NCBI GenBank assembly: GCA_900772035.1
Contig: CAAGQE010000186.1
Coordinates: forward strand, 1-9,730
DNA: 9,730 nucleotides
Direction of reading: 5' to 3'
Source: Candidatus Gastranaerophilales bacterium
Lineage (GTDB): Bacteria; Cyanobacteriota; Vampirovibrionia; Gastranaerophilales; Gastranaerophilaceae
Part shown: in pieces, positions 1 through 7,925 of the stretch
How positions within the stretch are numbered: position 1 is the first letter of the stretch
How the letters are laid out: every line of letters begins with the position of its first letter
The notes under the pieces: generated by a model
Seen by the model: the letters and a program-made list of their open reading frames with translations, nothing else
The model's database searches: none
Told to the model about the DNA's origin: nothing
Translations under genes and position numbers: made by a program

Positions 1-1827
1 AAAATTATTATGGAATTTTCAGGTAAAGAATTAATCAAAGGTGAACCTGATGCTTCATCATTCCCGTCCGGCGGTTTGAGAGCAACTTTTGAAGCAAGAG
101 GTTATACTGCGTGGGATGCTACATCTTATGCATTTATTAAAGACGGCGTTCTCTGCATTCCGACAGCATTCTGCTCATATATGGGCGAATCTTTGGACAA
201 GAAAACTCCTTTGCTTCGTTCAATGGAAACTATCAACCGTCAAGCACTCAGAATTTTGAAATTATTCGGAAATACAGACGTTACACACGTAAACACAACT
301 GTCGGACCCGAACAGGAATACTTCCTCGTTGATAAAGATTTGTTCGACAAGAGAAAAGATTTGATTTACACGGGCAGAACATTGTTCGGTGCAAGACCTC
401 CGAAAGGTCAAGAACTTGATGACCACTATTTCGGTACAATTAAGCCCAGAGTTGCGGCATTTATGAAAGAATTGAACGACGAACTCTGGAAACTCGGTAT
501 TCTTGCTAAGACAGAACACAACGAAGTTGCGCCCGCACAACACGAATTGGCTCCGATTTTCACAACAACAAACATCGCGGCTGACCACAACCAATTGACT
601 ATGGAAATTATGCAAAAGGTTGCGAAGAAACACGGTATGGTTTGCTTGTTGCACGAAAAACCGTTCGCAGGCGTAAACGGCAGCGGCAAACACAACAACT
701 GGTCAATTTCGACTGATACGGGTATCAACCTTTTGGAACCCGGTGAAACACCTTCCGAAAACGCACAATTCTTATTGTTTCTTTGCGCGGTAATTAAAGC
801 GGTTGACGAATATCAGGAATTGCTCAGAATTTCTGTTGCAAGTGCAGGTAACGACCACAGATTGGGCGCAAACGAAGCACCTCCGGCTATCGTTTCAATG
901 TTCCTCGGCGACGAATTGAATGCAATTCTTAAATCTATTGAAGAAGAAACTCAATACGATTCTAAGGAAAAAGAATTTATGAAAATCGGCGTTCACACAT
1001 TGCCGAATATTCCGAAAGATTCAACCGACAGAAACAGAACATCACCGTTCGCTTTCACAGGTAACAAGTTTGAATTCCGTATGTTGGGTTCGGCATCATC
1101 AGTATCTGATGTAAACACTATATTGAATACTGCTGTTGCGGAAGAATTGAAATACTTTGCCGAAGAACTCGAAAAGGCAAGAGATTTTGAATCCGAACTC
1201 CACGACCTTATTAAAGAAACAATCCAAAAACATAAGAGAATTATTTTCAACGGCAACGGCTACGATAATTCTTGGGTTGAAGAAGCAGAAAAGAGAGGTC
1301 TTGCTAACCTTAAAACAACTCCCGATGCTTTGAAACACCTTATGGATACAAAGAATGTTCTTTTGTTCACGGGTCACAGAATTTTCAGCAAAGAAGAATT
1401 GGCTGCAAGATACGATATTATGATGGAAAATTACTGCAAAATAATCAACATCGAAGCGTTGACTATGCTTGATATGGCAAGAAAAGACATTCTTCCCGCA
1501 ATGAGCGATTATTGCAAAGAACTTGCCGAAACAATTTCTTCAAAGAAAGCGGTTTGTGCTGATATAGATTGTTCTTACGAACAAGAAACTCTCACAAACT
1601 TGAGCAGTTTGGTTTCTGCAATGTACAAACAGGTTAACAAACTTGATGAAGATTTGATTAAAATTAAGTCTTCAGAAGACGTTACGGAAATCGGCGACTA
1701 CTACAAGAATACAATCTTGTCGGATATGACGGCAATCAGAATTTCTTCAGATATGATGGAAACAATTGCCTCTGCCGAAAAATGGCCGTACCCTTCATAC
1801 GGTGAACTTCTTTTCGGAGTTAGATAA
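1..1827 (+). CDS. glnN: Type III glutamine synthetase, 5'-truncated by the window edge
   Basis: This is the C-terminal 608 codons of a GSIII-family glutamine synthetase, the cytoplasmic enzyme that makes glutamine from glutamate, ammonium and ATP. The frame is open from base 1. The ATG at base 10 is internal, because family members are usually about 700 residues and homologous sequence normally continues upstream. About 90-120 residues are therefore missing. Motifs seen: the GSIII signature [20 protein letters not shown] (about 58-117), the substrate-site strand VGPEQEYFL (301-327), [13 protein letters not shown] (517-555), the nucleotide/metal-site segment [10 protein letters not shown] (676-705), [14 protein letters not shown] (847-888) and FEFRMLGS (1069-1092). 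These segments are typical of GSIII rather than the shorter GSI or GSII enzymes. The gene ends with TAA 21 nt before gltB, so it is probably co-transcribed with gltBD and supplies their glutamine. No frameshift or missing motif is visible. The promoter and any nitrogen-control site lie outside the window. The family assignment is very secure. Confidence 0.96.
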   Translation, partial: KIIMEFSGKELIKGEPDASSFPSGGLRATFEARGYTAWDATSYAFIKDGVLCIPTAFCSYMGESLDKKTPLLRSMETINRQALRILKLFGNTDVTHVNTTVGPEQEYFLVDKDLFDKRKDLIYTGRTLFGARPPKGQELDDHYFGTIKPRVAAFMKELNDELWKLGILAKTEHNEVAPAQHELAPIFTTTNIAADHNQLTMEIMQKVAKKHGMVCLLHEKPFAGVNGSGKHNNWSISTDTGINLLEPGETPSENAQFLLFLCAVIKAVDEYQELLRISVASAGNDHRLGANEAPPAIVSMFLGDELNAILKSIEEETQYDSKEKEFMKIGVHTLPNIPKDSTDRNRTSPFAFTGNKFEFRMLGSASSVSDVNTILNTAVAEELKYFAEELEKARDFESELHDLIKETIQKHKRIIFNGNGYDNSWVEEAEKRGLANLKTTPDALKHLMDTKNVLLFTGHRIFSKEELAARYDIMMENYCKIINIEALTMLDMARKDILPAMSDYCKELAETISSKKAVCADIDCSYEQETLTNLSSLVSAMYKQVNKLDEDLIKIKSSEDVTEIGDYYKNTILSDMTAIRISSDMMETIASAEKWPYPSYGELLFGVR

Positions 1828-1836
1828 GACACTTTT

Positions 1837-1841
1837 AAGGA
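1837..1841 (+). promoter_or_regulatory. Ribosome binding site of gltB
   Basis: AAGGA lies 7 nt upstream of the ATG at 1849, in the 21-nt gap after the glnN stop codon. It supports the start at 1849 over the in-frame ATG at 1861 (Met5). The gap is too short for an obvious promoter, which fits read-through from glnN. Confidence 0.75.
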
Positions 1842-1848
1842 CAAAACA

Positions 1849-4800
1849 ATGACAGACAGTATGGAAAAGACATTATATAATCCAAAATTTGAACATGATG
1901 CGTGCGGTATCGGCGCAATTATCGACCTTAACGGTGAACCGAGTTTCTCGATTGTTGATGACGCTTTGACCATTGTTGAAAAACTTGAACACAGAGCGGG
2001 TAAAGATGCAACGGGCGAAATCGGTGACGGTGTCGGCATTATGCTGCAAGTACCTCATGAATTCTTCTCCAAAGTCGGAAAAGAAATGGGCATAAACCTC
2101 GGTAATCGTCGTGATTACGGGGTCGGTATGTTCTTCTTTCCCCAAGATGTTTTGTCCAGATTACAATCCCAAAAAATGTTTGAAATCATTTGTGCAAAAG
2201 AAGGTGTTGAGTTTTTAGGCTGGAGAAACGTTCCCGTTAACACGAGCGTTATGTCCGAAAAAGCCCAAAATTCCACACCTTTTATTTGCCAATGTTTCGT
2301 AAAACGACCTAAAAAATTAAAGCAAGGCTTGGACTTCGACCGAAAATTGTACGTTATAAGAAGATTGTTTGAACAAAGTAACGAAAATACTTACGTTGTT
2401 TCGTTCTCTTCAAGAACAATCGTTTATAAAGGTATGTTTTTGGTAAACCAACTCAGAAGTTTTTATACCGATTTGCAAAGTAAAGACTTCAAAAGTGCGA
2501 TAGCAATGGTTCACTCAAGATTTTCCACAAACACCGAACCGAGTTGGCAAAGAGCCCATCCTAACAGATTTATTCTTCATAACGGTGAAATTAACACTAT
2601 TCGTGGTAACGTGGACAGAATGCTTGCAAGAGAAGAAACCATGCATTCTCCGTACATGGAAGCCGATATGGATAAAGTCCTTCCTGTTATTTCTCAATCG
2701 GGTTCCGACTCCGCAATGCTTGATAACATGCTTGAGTTTCTTGTTATGAATGGCATTCCGCTTCCACTAGCCGTTATGATTACAATCCCCGAACCTTGGA
2801 AGAATGACCCTAATATCAGTCGCAGAAAGCGTGATTTTTACAGATATTACGCAACAATGATGGAACCGTGGGACGGACCTGCGGCGATTTTGTTCTCGGA
2901 TGGCGATATTATGGGGGCTGTTCTTGACAGAAACGGTTTGAGACCTGCAAGATATTATGTCACTACCGACAACAAATTGATTTTGTCATCGGAAGTCGGC
3001 GTTTTGGACATTCCTGCCGAAAAAATTGTTACAAAATCACGCTTGCAACCCGGTAAAATGCTCCTTGCGGATACGGTCAACAAGCGTATTATTTCCGATG
3101 AAGAATGCAAAGAATACTACGCAAACAGACAACCTTACGGTGAATGGCTCGATTCGCATTTGATTAAACTTGCGGACTTGCCTATTCCCAATAAAAAAGT
3201 TCCTTTCTATTCTCAAGAAGAAAGAGACAAACTCTATAAGGTTTTCGGCTACACTTACGAAGATGTTTCAAATGCAATTTTGCCTATGGCAACAAATGGC
3301 GCTGAACCCACTGCCTCAATGGGTACGGATATTCCGCTCGCTGTTTTGTCGGAAAAACATCAACCGCTTTTCAGTTATTTCAAGCAACTTTTTGCGCAGG
3401 TTACAAACCCGCCGATTGATGCTTTGAGAGAAAAAGTTATTACCGATACGACTGTTTATGTCGGCTCGGACGGTAATTTACTTATGGAAAAGCCCGAAAA
3501 CTGTACGGTTTTGCAAATTAATAACCCGATTTTGACGGGTGTTGATTTGATGAAAATTAAAAATATGAAAGCAAAAGGTTTCAAAGTTGAAACGATTTCT
3601 TTGCTTTATTACAAAAACACTTCGCTCGAAAAAGCCTTGAACAGATTGTTTGTAGATTGCGACAGGGCTTATCGAAACGGCGCAAACATTTTGATTTTGT
3701 CTGACAGAGGGGTGGATGAAAACCACGTTGCGGTTCCGTCATTGCTTGCGGTATCGGCAATTGAACAATATCTCGTCGCAACAAAGAAAAGAACAGCGCT
3801 TTCTATTATCCTTGAAAGTGCCGAACCGAGAGACGTTCACCACTTTGCAACCTTGTTAGGCTACGGTGCCAGAGCAGTTCACCCGTATTTGGCTCACGAA
3901 TGCATCGAAGAACTTGTGAACAAAAATATGCTAAACAAGGAATGCTACACGGCAATAAACGATTACAACAACGCTATTTTGCAAGGTATCGTCAAAATTG
4001 CTTCAAAAATGGGTATTTCGACTTTGCAATCTTACCAATCGGCTCAAATCTTTGAAGCGGTGGGCATTTGCAAGGATGTAATCGACAAATATTTTACGAA
4101 TACTGTCAGCCCCGTTGACGGTATCGGATTGAAAGAAATTAATGAGGGTGTTGAATGGCGTCACAATCACGCGTTTGACCCGCTTGGTCTCGGTGTGGAC
4201 ACGACTTTGGACAGTATGGGTGAGCATAAACTCAGAAGCGGTGACAATACCGAATCTCACATGTACGACCCCAAAACCGTTATCACACTTAGAGAAGCAA
4301 CTCATCTCGGTTCTTACGAAAAATTCAAAGAATACAGCGCAATGGTAGACAACGAAAGAAAACCGCATACGTTAAGAGGGTTAATGGATTTTGTATTCGA
4401 TGAAAACGGCGGTATTCCGCTCGACGAGGTTGAACCCGCAAGCGAAATCGTCAAGAGGTTTAAGACAGGCGCTATGTCTTACGGCTCAATTTCGGAAGAA
4501 GCACATACCTGTATGGCAATCGCGATGAACCGCCTCGGAGGCAAATCAAACTCAGGTGAGGGCGGCGAAGAATCTTCGAGATTCGGAACCGAAAAAAACA
4601 GCGCGATTAAGCAGGTTGCATCAGGCAGATTCGGTGTAACGAGTGAATATTTGGTAAGTGCGCAAGAAATTCAAATTAAAATGGCACAAGGTGCTAAACC
4701 CGGTGAAGGCGGACATCTTCCCGGCAAAAAAGTCTATCCTTGGATTGCAAAAACAAGATATTCAACCCCCGGTGTTTCGTTGATTTCACCTCCGCCGCAC

Positions 4801-6366
4801 CACGATATTTATTCTATCGAGGATTTGGCGCAGTTGATTTTCGACTTGAAAAACGCGAACAGAAACGCTCGAATTTCCGTAAAACTTGTATCTGAAGCAG
4901 GTGTCGGAACGATTGCCGCAGGTGTTGCAAAAGCAGGCGCTCAGGTCGTTTTGATTTCGGGCTACGATGGCGGAACAGGTGCTGCTCCTCAAAGTTCAAT
5001 CCACAATGCAGGCTTGCCTTGGGAACTCGGACTTGCGGAAGCACATCAAACTTTGATTAAAAACGGTTTGAGAACGAGAGTTCGTCTCGAAACTGACGGT
5101 AAGTTGATGACGGGTCGTGACGTTGCTATCGCTTGTATTTTGGGTGCGGAAGAATTCGGTTTTGCTACGGCACCGTTGATTTCAATGGGTTGCCTGATGA
5201 TGAGAGTTTGCAACCTTGACACTTGCCCTGTCGGTATCGCAACTCAAAACCCCGAACTCAGAAACCGCTTCTGCGGTAAGCCCGAATACGTAATGAACTT
5301 TATGACGTTCGTTGCGGAAGAACTTCGTGAAATTATGGCGAAACTCGGTGTCAGAACGGTGGATGAACTTGTCGGTCGTACCGATAAGATTACTGTTCGT
5401 GAAAAACAGGTTACGGAAAGAGCCGCAAAGGTTTGTCTTGAATCAATTTTTGGCTCAAAAACAGACATCTCGACTCACTTTGAAGCAAAAGATATCTTTA
5501 ACTTTGAACTTGAAAAGACAATTGACGAAAAGGATTTAATCCCTGCATTCGAACCGTCTTTCAAGAAAAATAAACCGTTTGAACACACAATAAATGTTTC
5601 AAGCGTTAACCGTACGGTCGGAACGATTTTAGGCTCGGAAATCACTAAAAAGTTCGGCAATTCGTTGCCTGACGACAGATATGTGATTAACTGCAACGGC
5701 AGCGGCGGTCAATCTTTCGGTGCATTTATTCCGAAGGGTTTGACGTTAAAAATCTTTGGTGACAGTAACGACTACTTCGGCAAAGGTTTATCGGGCGGAA
5801 AATTAGTCGTTCGACCCGACGAAAATTCAAAATTCATCGCAAAAGACAACATTATTATCGGTAACGTAGCGCTCTACGGCGCAACACAAGGTCAGGCATA
5901 CATTAACGGTATTGCGGGTGAACGTTTCTGCGTAAGAAACTCGGGGGCAGTTGCCGTTGTAGAAGGTTGCGGTGACCATGGTTGCGAATATATGACAGGC
6001 GGCAGAGTCGTTATTCTCGGCAACACGGGTAAAAACTTTGCAGCGGGCATGAGCGGCGGCATTGCATACGTTTTGGATATGAAGCACGATTTGTATTTGA
6101 AACTCAACAAACAAATGGTCACAATGACGGAAGTTACCGAAAAATATGACATTAATGAACTTAAAAACCTCATAAAGGCACATTATAAGGAAACTCATTC
6201 TCCGTTTGCAAAAGAAATACTCGACAATTTTGACGCAAAATTGCCTTACTTCAAAAAAATTACCCCGAATGATTACCAAAAAATGACGGTAACAATCAGC
6301 AGACTTGAAGAAAAGGGTATTAAGCACGAACAAGCTGAACTTGAGGCTTTCTATTTAAACAGATAA
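1849..6366 (+). CDS. gltB: Glutamate synthase large (alpha) subunit
   Basis: This 1505-residue protein is the full-length large subunit of bacterial GOGAT, which hydrolyses glutamine and transfers the ammonia to 2-oxoglutarate to make glutamate. Domains in order: a class II (Ntn) glutamine amidotransferase with nucleophile Cys19 in DACGIGAI, which is exposed after removal of an 18-residue propeptide. It also carries VHSRFSTNT (221-229) and HNGEINT (244-250). A central linker domain follows. The FMN-binding synthase barrel has GAMSYGSIS (874-882), GAKPGEGGHLPG (948-959), SPPPHHDIYS (about 980-989) and SGYDGGTGAAP (1037-1047). The 3Fe-4S ligands Cys1115, Cys1121 and Cys1126 show the C-x5-C-x4-C spacing. 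A C-terminal GXGXG beta-helix domain starts near residue 1255. The length matches the family (about 1500). The start at 1849 has a good Shine-Dalgarno sequence. The gene is followed after 19 nt by gltD, whose product supplies its electrons. All expected catalytic elements are present. Confidence 0.98.
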   Translation: MTDSMEKTLYNPKFEHDACGIGAIIDLNGEPSFSIVDDALTIVEKLEHRAGKDATGEIGDGVGIMLQVPHEFFSKVGKEMGINLGNRRDYGVGMFFFPQDVLSRLQSQKMFEIICAKEGVEFLGWRNVPVNTSVMSEKAQNSTPFICQCFVKRPKKLKQGLDFDRKLYVIRRLFEQSNENTYVVSFSSRTIVYKGMFLVNQLRSFYTDLQSKDFKSAIAMVHSRFSTNTEPSWQRAHPNRFILHNGEINTIRGNVDRMLAREETMHSPYMEADMDKVLPVISQSGSDSAMLDNMLEFLVMNGIPLPLAVMITIPEPWKNDPNISRRKRDFYRYYATMMEPWDGPAAILFSDGDIMGAVLDRNGLRPARYYVTTDNKLILSSEVGVLDIPAEKIVTKSRLQPGKMLLADTVNKRIISDEECKEYYANRQPYGEWLDSHLIKLADLPIPNKKVPFYSQEERDKLYKVFGYTYEDVSNAILPMATNGAEPTASMGTDIPLAVLSEKHQPLFSYFKQLFAQVTNPPIDALREKVITDTTVYVGSDGNLLMEKPENCTVLQINNPILTGVDLMKIKNMKAKGFKVETISLLYYKNTSLEKALNRLFVDCDRAYRNGANILILSDRGVDENHVAVPSLLAVSAIEQYLVATKKRTALSIILESAEPRDVHHFATLLGYGARAVHPYLAHECIEELVNKNMLNKECYTAINDYNNAILQGIVKIASKMGISTLQSYQSAQIFEAVGICKDVIDKYFTNTVSPVDGIGLKEINEGVEWRHNHAFDPLGLGVDTTLDSMGEHKLRSGDNTESHMYDPKTVITLREATHLGSYEKFKEYSAMVDNERKPHTLRGLMDFVFDENGGIPLDEVEPASEIVKRFKTGAMSYGSISEEAHTCMAIAMNRLGGKSNSGEGGEESSRFGTEKNSAIKQVASGRFGVTSEYLVSAQEIQIKMAQGAKPGEGGHLPGKKVYPWIAKTRYSTPGVSLISPPPHHDIYSIEDLAQLIFDLKNANRNARISVKLVSEAGVGTIAAGVAKAGAQVVLISGYDGGTGAAPQSSIHNAGLPWELGLAEAHQTLIKNGLRTRVRLETDGKLMTGRDVAIACILGAEEFGFATAPLISMGCLMMRVCNLDTCPVGIATQNPELRNRFCGKPEYVMNFMTFVAEELREIMAKLGVRTVDELVGRTDKITVREKQVTERAAKVCLESIFGSKTDISTHFEAKDIFNFELEKTIDEKDLIPAFEPSFKKNKPFEHTINVSSVNRTVGTILGSEITKKFGNSLPDDRYVINCNGSGGQSFGAFIPKGLTLKIFGDSNDYFGKGLSGGKLVVRPDENSKFIAKDNIIIGNVALYGATQGQAYINGIAGERFCVRNSGAVAVVEGCGDHGCEYMTGGRVVILGNTGKNFAAGMSGGIAYVLDMKHDLYLKLNKQMVTMTEVTEKYDINELKNLIKAHYKETHSPFAKEILDNFDAKLPYFKKITPNDYQKMTVTISRLEEKGIKHEQAELEAFYLNR

Positions 6367-6373
6367 TTCTTTG

Positions 6374-6379
6374 AAAGGA
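6374..6379 (+). promoter_or_regulatory. Ribosome binding site that sets the gltD start
   Basis: AAAGGA sits 6 nt before the ATG at 6386. The longer frame would start at a TTG at 6371, but that places this motif inside the coding sequence and leaves the TTG without a well-spaced site. The ATG also gives the N-terminus MGKPTGFMEYQRK, which matches how GltD proteins usually begin. Confidence 0.8.
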
Positions 6380-6385
6380 AAATAT

Positions 6386-7861
6386 ATGGGAAAACCAACC
6401 GGATTTATGGAATATCAACGGAAAACCGACACGGTTATGCCGCCTTTGGAAAGAATTAAAAACTATGACGAATTTCATGAACCGTTAGATAAAGAAGAAA
6501 GACAAACACAAGCGGCAAGATGTATGAATTGCGGTGTTCCGTTCTGTCAATCGGCAATGGAATTGAACCGCATGATTACAGGCTGCCCGTTGCACAACCT
6601 TATTCCAGAATGGAACGATGAAATCTATCGCGGCAATTGGGAACAGGCACTTTCAAGATTGCTTAAAACGAATAATTTTCCCGAATTTACGGGAAGAATT
6701 TGTCCCGCACTTTGCGAATGCGCTTGTACTTGCGGACTTAACGATTCGCCCGTAACTGTCAAGGAAAACGAATTGACGATAATCGAAACGGGTTATGAAA
6801 ACGGATGGATGAAACCTCAAAAATCTTCCGTAAAAAGCGGAAAGAAAATCGCCGTTATCGGCGGAGGTCCGGCTGGTTTGGCGGTTGCGGACAGGCTTAA
6901 CAAGCACGGTCATTCCGTTACCGTTTATGAACGCGAAAATCGCGCGGGTGGTTTGCTTACATACGGTATTCCGAATATGAAACTCGACAAATCTGTCGTC
7001 GACAGACGAGTCGCTCTTATGCAGGAAGAAGGGGTCGTTTTCAAAACGAACGTTAACGTCGGAAAAGATGTTGCTTTTGATGATATCGTCAAAGAATATG
7101 ATGCCGTTGCCGTTTGTTGCGGTGCGAAAAAGCCTCGCGGGCTTAATGCTGAAGGTATTGACACAAACGGTGTTTATTTTGCGGTGGATTATCTCGGCGA
7201 TGTTACGGCAAATCTTATGGGTGAAAAAGACAAACTTTTGATTAATGCAAAAGATAAAAATGTCGTAGTTGTCGGAGGCGGCGATACGGGAGTAAACTGC
7301 GTTGAAACTGCTATCAGACAGGGTTGCAAGTCTGTTTACCAACTCGAAATGATGCCGAAATTGCCCGATACAAGGGCTGACAACAACCCTTGGCCGCAAT
7401 ATCCCAGAGTTTGCAAGGTTGATTACGGTCACGAAGAGTCAATTGCCGTTTTCGGTCACGATCCCAGAATTTATCAAACGACAGTAAAGAAAGTAATTTC
7501 GGACAAAAAAGGTCATATTAAAGAAATCGTAACTGTTGCTTTGGATTTCGTTAAGGATGAAAAAAGCGGACGTATGATGCCCGTTGAGGTCGAAGGCAGC
7601 GAAAAAACTATGCCTTGCGATATTTTGCTGATTGCGGCAGGTTTTGTCGGTTGCGAAAATTACATAGCCGAGAAATTCAATTTGGAACTCAACGAACGCG
7701 GAAATATTAAATCCTCTTCTCACTCAACTTCAAAGGATAAAGTTTTTGTTGCGGGTGATGCAAGACGCGGTCAATCCTTAGTGGTTTGGGCTATTTCCGA
7801 GGGCAGACAATGCGCCAAAGAAATCGACAAATACTTAATGGGCTATACAAATATGGTATAA
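6386..7861 (+). CDS. gltD: Glutamate synthase small (beta) subunit, NAD(P)H-dependent
   Basis: This 491-residue flavoprotein oxidises NAD(P)H and passes electrons through FAD and 4Fe-4S clusters to GltB. The N-terminal iron-sulfur domain has Cys46, Cys49, Cys54 and Cys67 (RCMNCGVPFC...GCPLHN), then a second group at Cys106, Cys110, Cys114 and Cys116 with an additional Cys112 (CPALCECACTCG). The first Rossmann fold binds FAD through IGGGPAGLAVADRL (158-171). The pyridine-nucleotide site is VVGGGDTGVN (295-304). The closing FAD motif is VFVAGDARRGQSLVVWAISEG (about 453-473). The sequence ends MGYTNMV, close to the MGYTNL ending I associate with clostridial-type GltD. Length is normal for the family (450-500). 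I chose the ATG at 6386 because of its Shine-Dalgarno sequence and the conserved N-terminus. It is the last gene of the glnN-gltB-gltD operon and is followed by a terminator hairpin. Related FAD/NAD oxidoreductases exist (for example the NfnB/sulfide dehydrogenase type), but the adjacency to gltB makes GltD nearly certain. Confidence 0.97.
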   Translation: MGKPTGFMEYQRKTDTVMPPLERIKNYDEFHEPLDKEERQTQAARCMNCGVPFCQSAMELNRMITGCPLHNLIPEWNDEIYRGNWEQALSRLLKTNNFPEFTGRICPALCECACTCGLNDSPVTVKENELTIIETGYENGWMKPQKSSVKSGKKIAVIGGGPAGLAVADRLNKHGHSVTVYERENRAGGLLTYGIPNMKLDKSVVDRRVALMQEEGVVFKTNVNVGKDVAFDDIVKEYDAVAVCCGAKKPRGLNAEGIDTNGVYFAVDYLGDVTANLMGEKDKLLINAKDKNVVVVGGGDTGVNCVETAIRQGCKSVYQLEMMPKLPDTRADNNPWPQYPRVCKVDYGHEESIAVFGHDPRIYQTTVKKVISDKKGHIKEIVTVALDFVKDEKSGRMMPVEVEGSEKTMPCDILLIAAGFVGCENYIAEKFNLELNERGNIKSSSHSTSKDKVFVAGDARRGQSLVVWAISEGRQCAKEIDKYLMGYTNMV

Positions 7862-7880
7862 ATTTTTCTGTCAGCAAAAC

Positions 7881-7914
7881 AAAACCCCGAGTGAAAAATT
7901 CGGGGTTTTTGTTT
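7881..7914. terminator. Bidirectional rho-independent terminator between convergent genes
   Basis: A perfect 10-bp inverted repeat, AAAACCCCGA (7881-7890) and TCGGGGTTTT (7900-7909), encloses a 9-nt loop. G-T and T-A pairs could extend the stem by two and leave a GAAAA loop. On the plus strand the stem runs into TTTTTGTTT, which fits termination after gltD (stop at 7861). On the minus strand it is followed by TTTTGTTTTGC, so it can also end the convergent gene whose stop is at 7926-7928. It is the main element of the 64-nt intergenic gap. Confidence 0.9.
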
Positions 7915-7925
7915 AATTTTTTTGA

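Noticed and set aside
262..693. 143-codon open frame antisense to glnN
   Set aside because: It overlaps conserved GSIII motifs and has no recognisable protein features of its own.
10..1827. Treating the ATG at base 10 as the start of glnN
   Set aside because: The frame is open to base 1, no ribosome site can be judged, and the protein would lack the first 90-120 residues of the GSIII family.
5827..6333. 168-codon open frame antisense to the gltB 3' end
   Set aside because: It is fully overlapped by the conserved GXGXG domain of gltB, and its Phe/Val/Cys-rich translation looks like a reverse-strand shadow.
6371..6385. TTG at 6371 as an alternative gltD start adding five residues
   Set aside because: The Shine-Dalgarno sequence AAAGGA lies within this stretch and is correctly spaced for the ATG at 6386, which also gives the conserved N-terminus.
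6653..7432. 259-codon open frame antisense to gltD
   Set aside because: It lies fully within a strongly conserved gene, and its translation shows no recognisable domain. It is explained by the codon bias of gltD.
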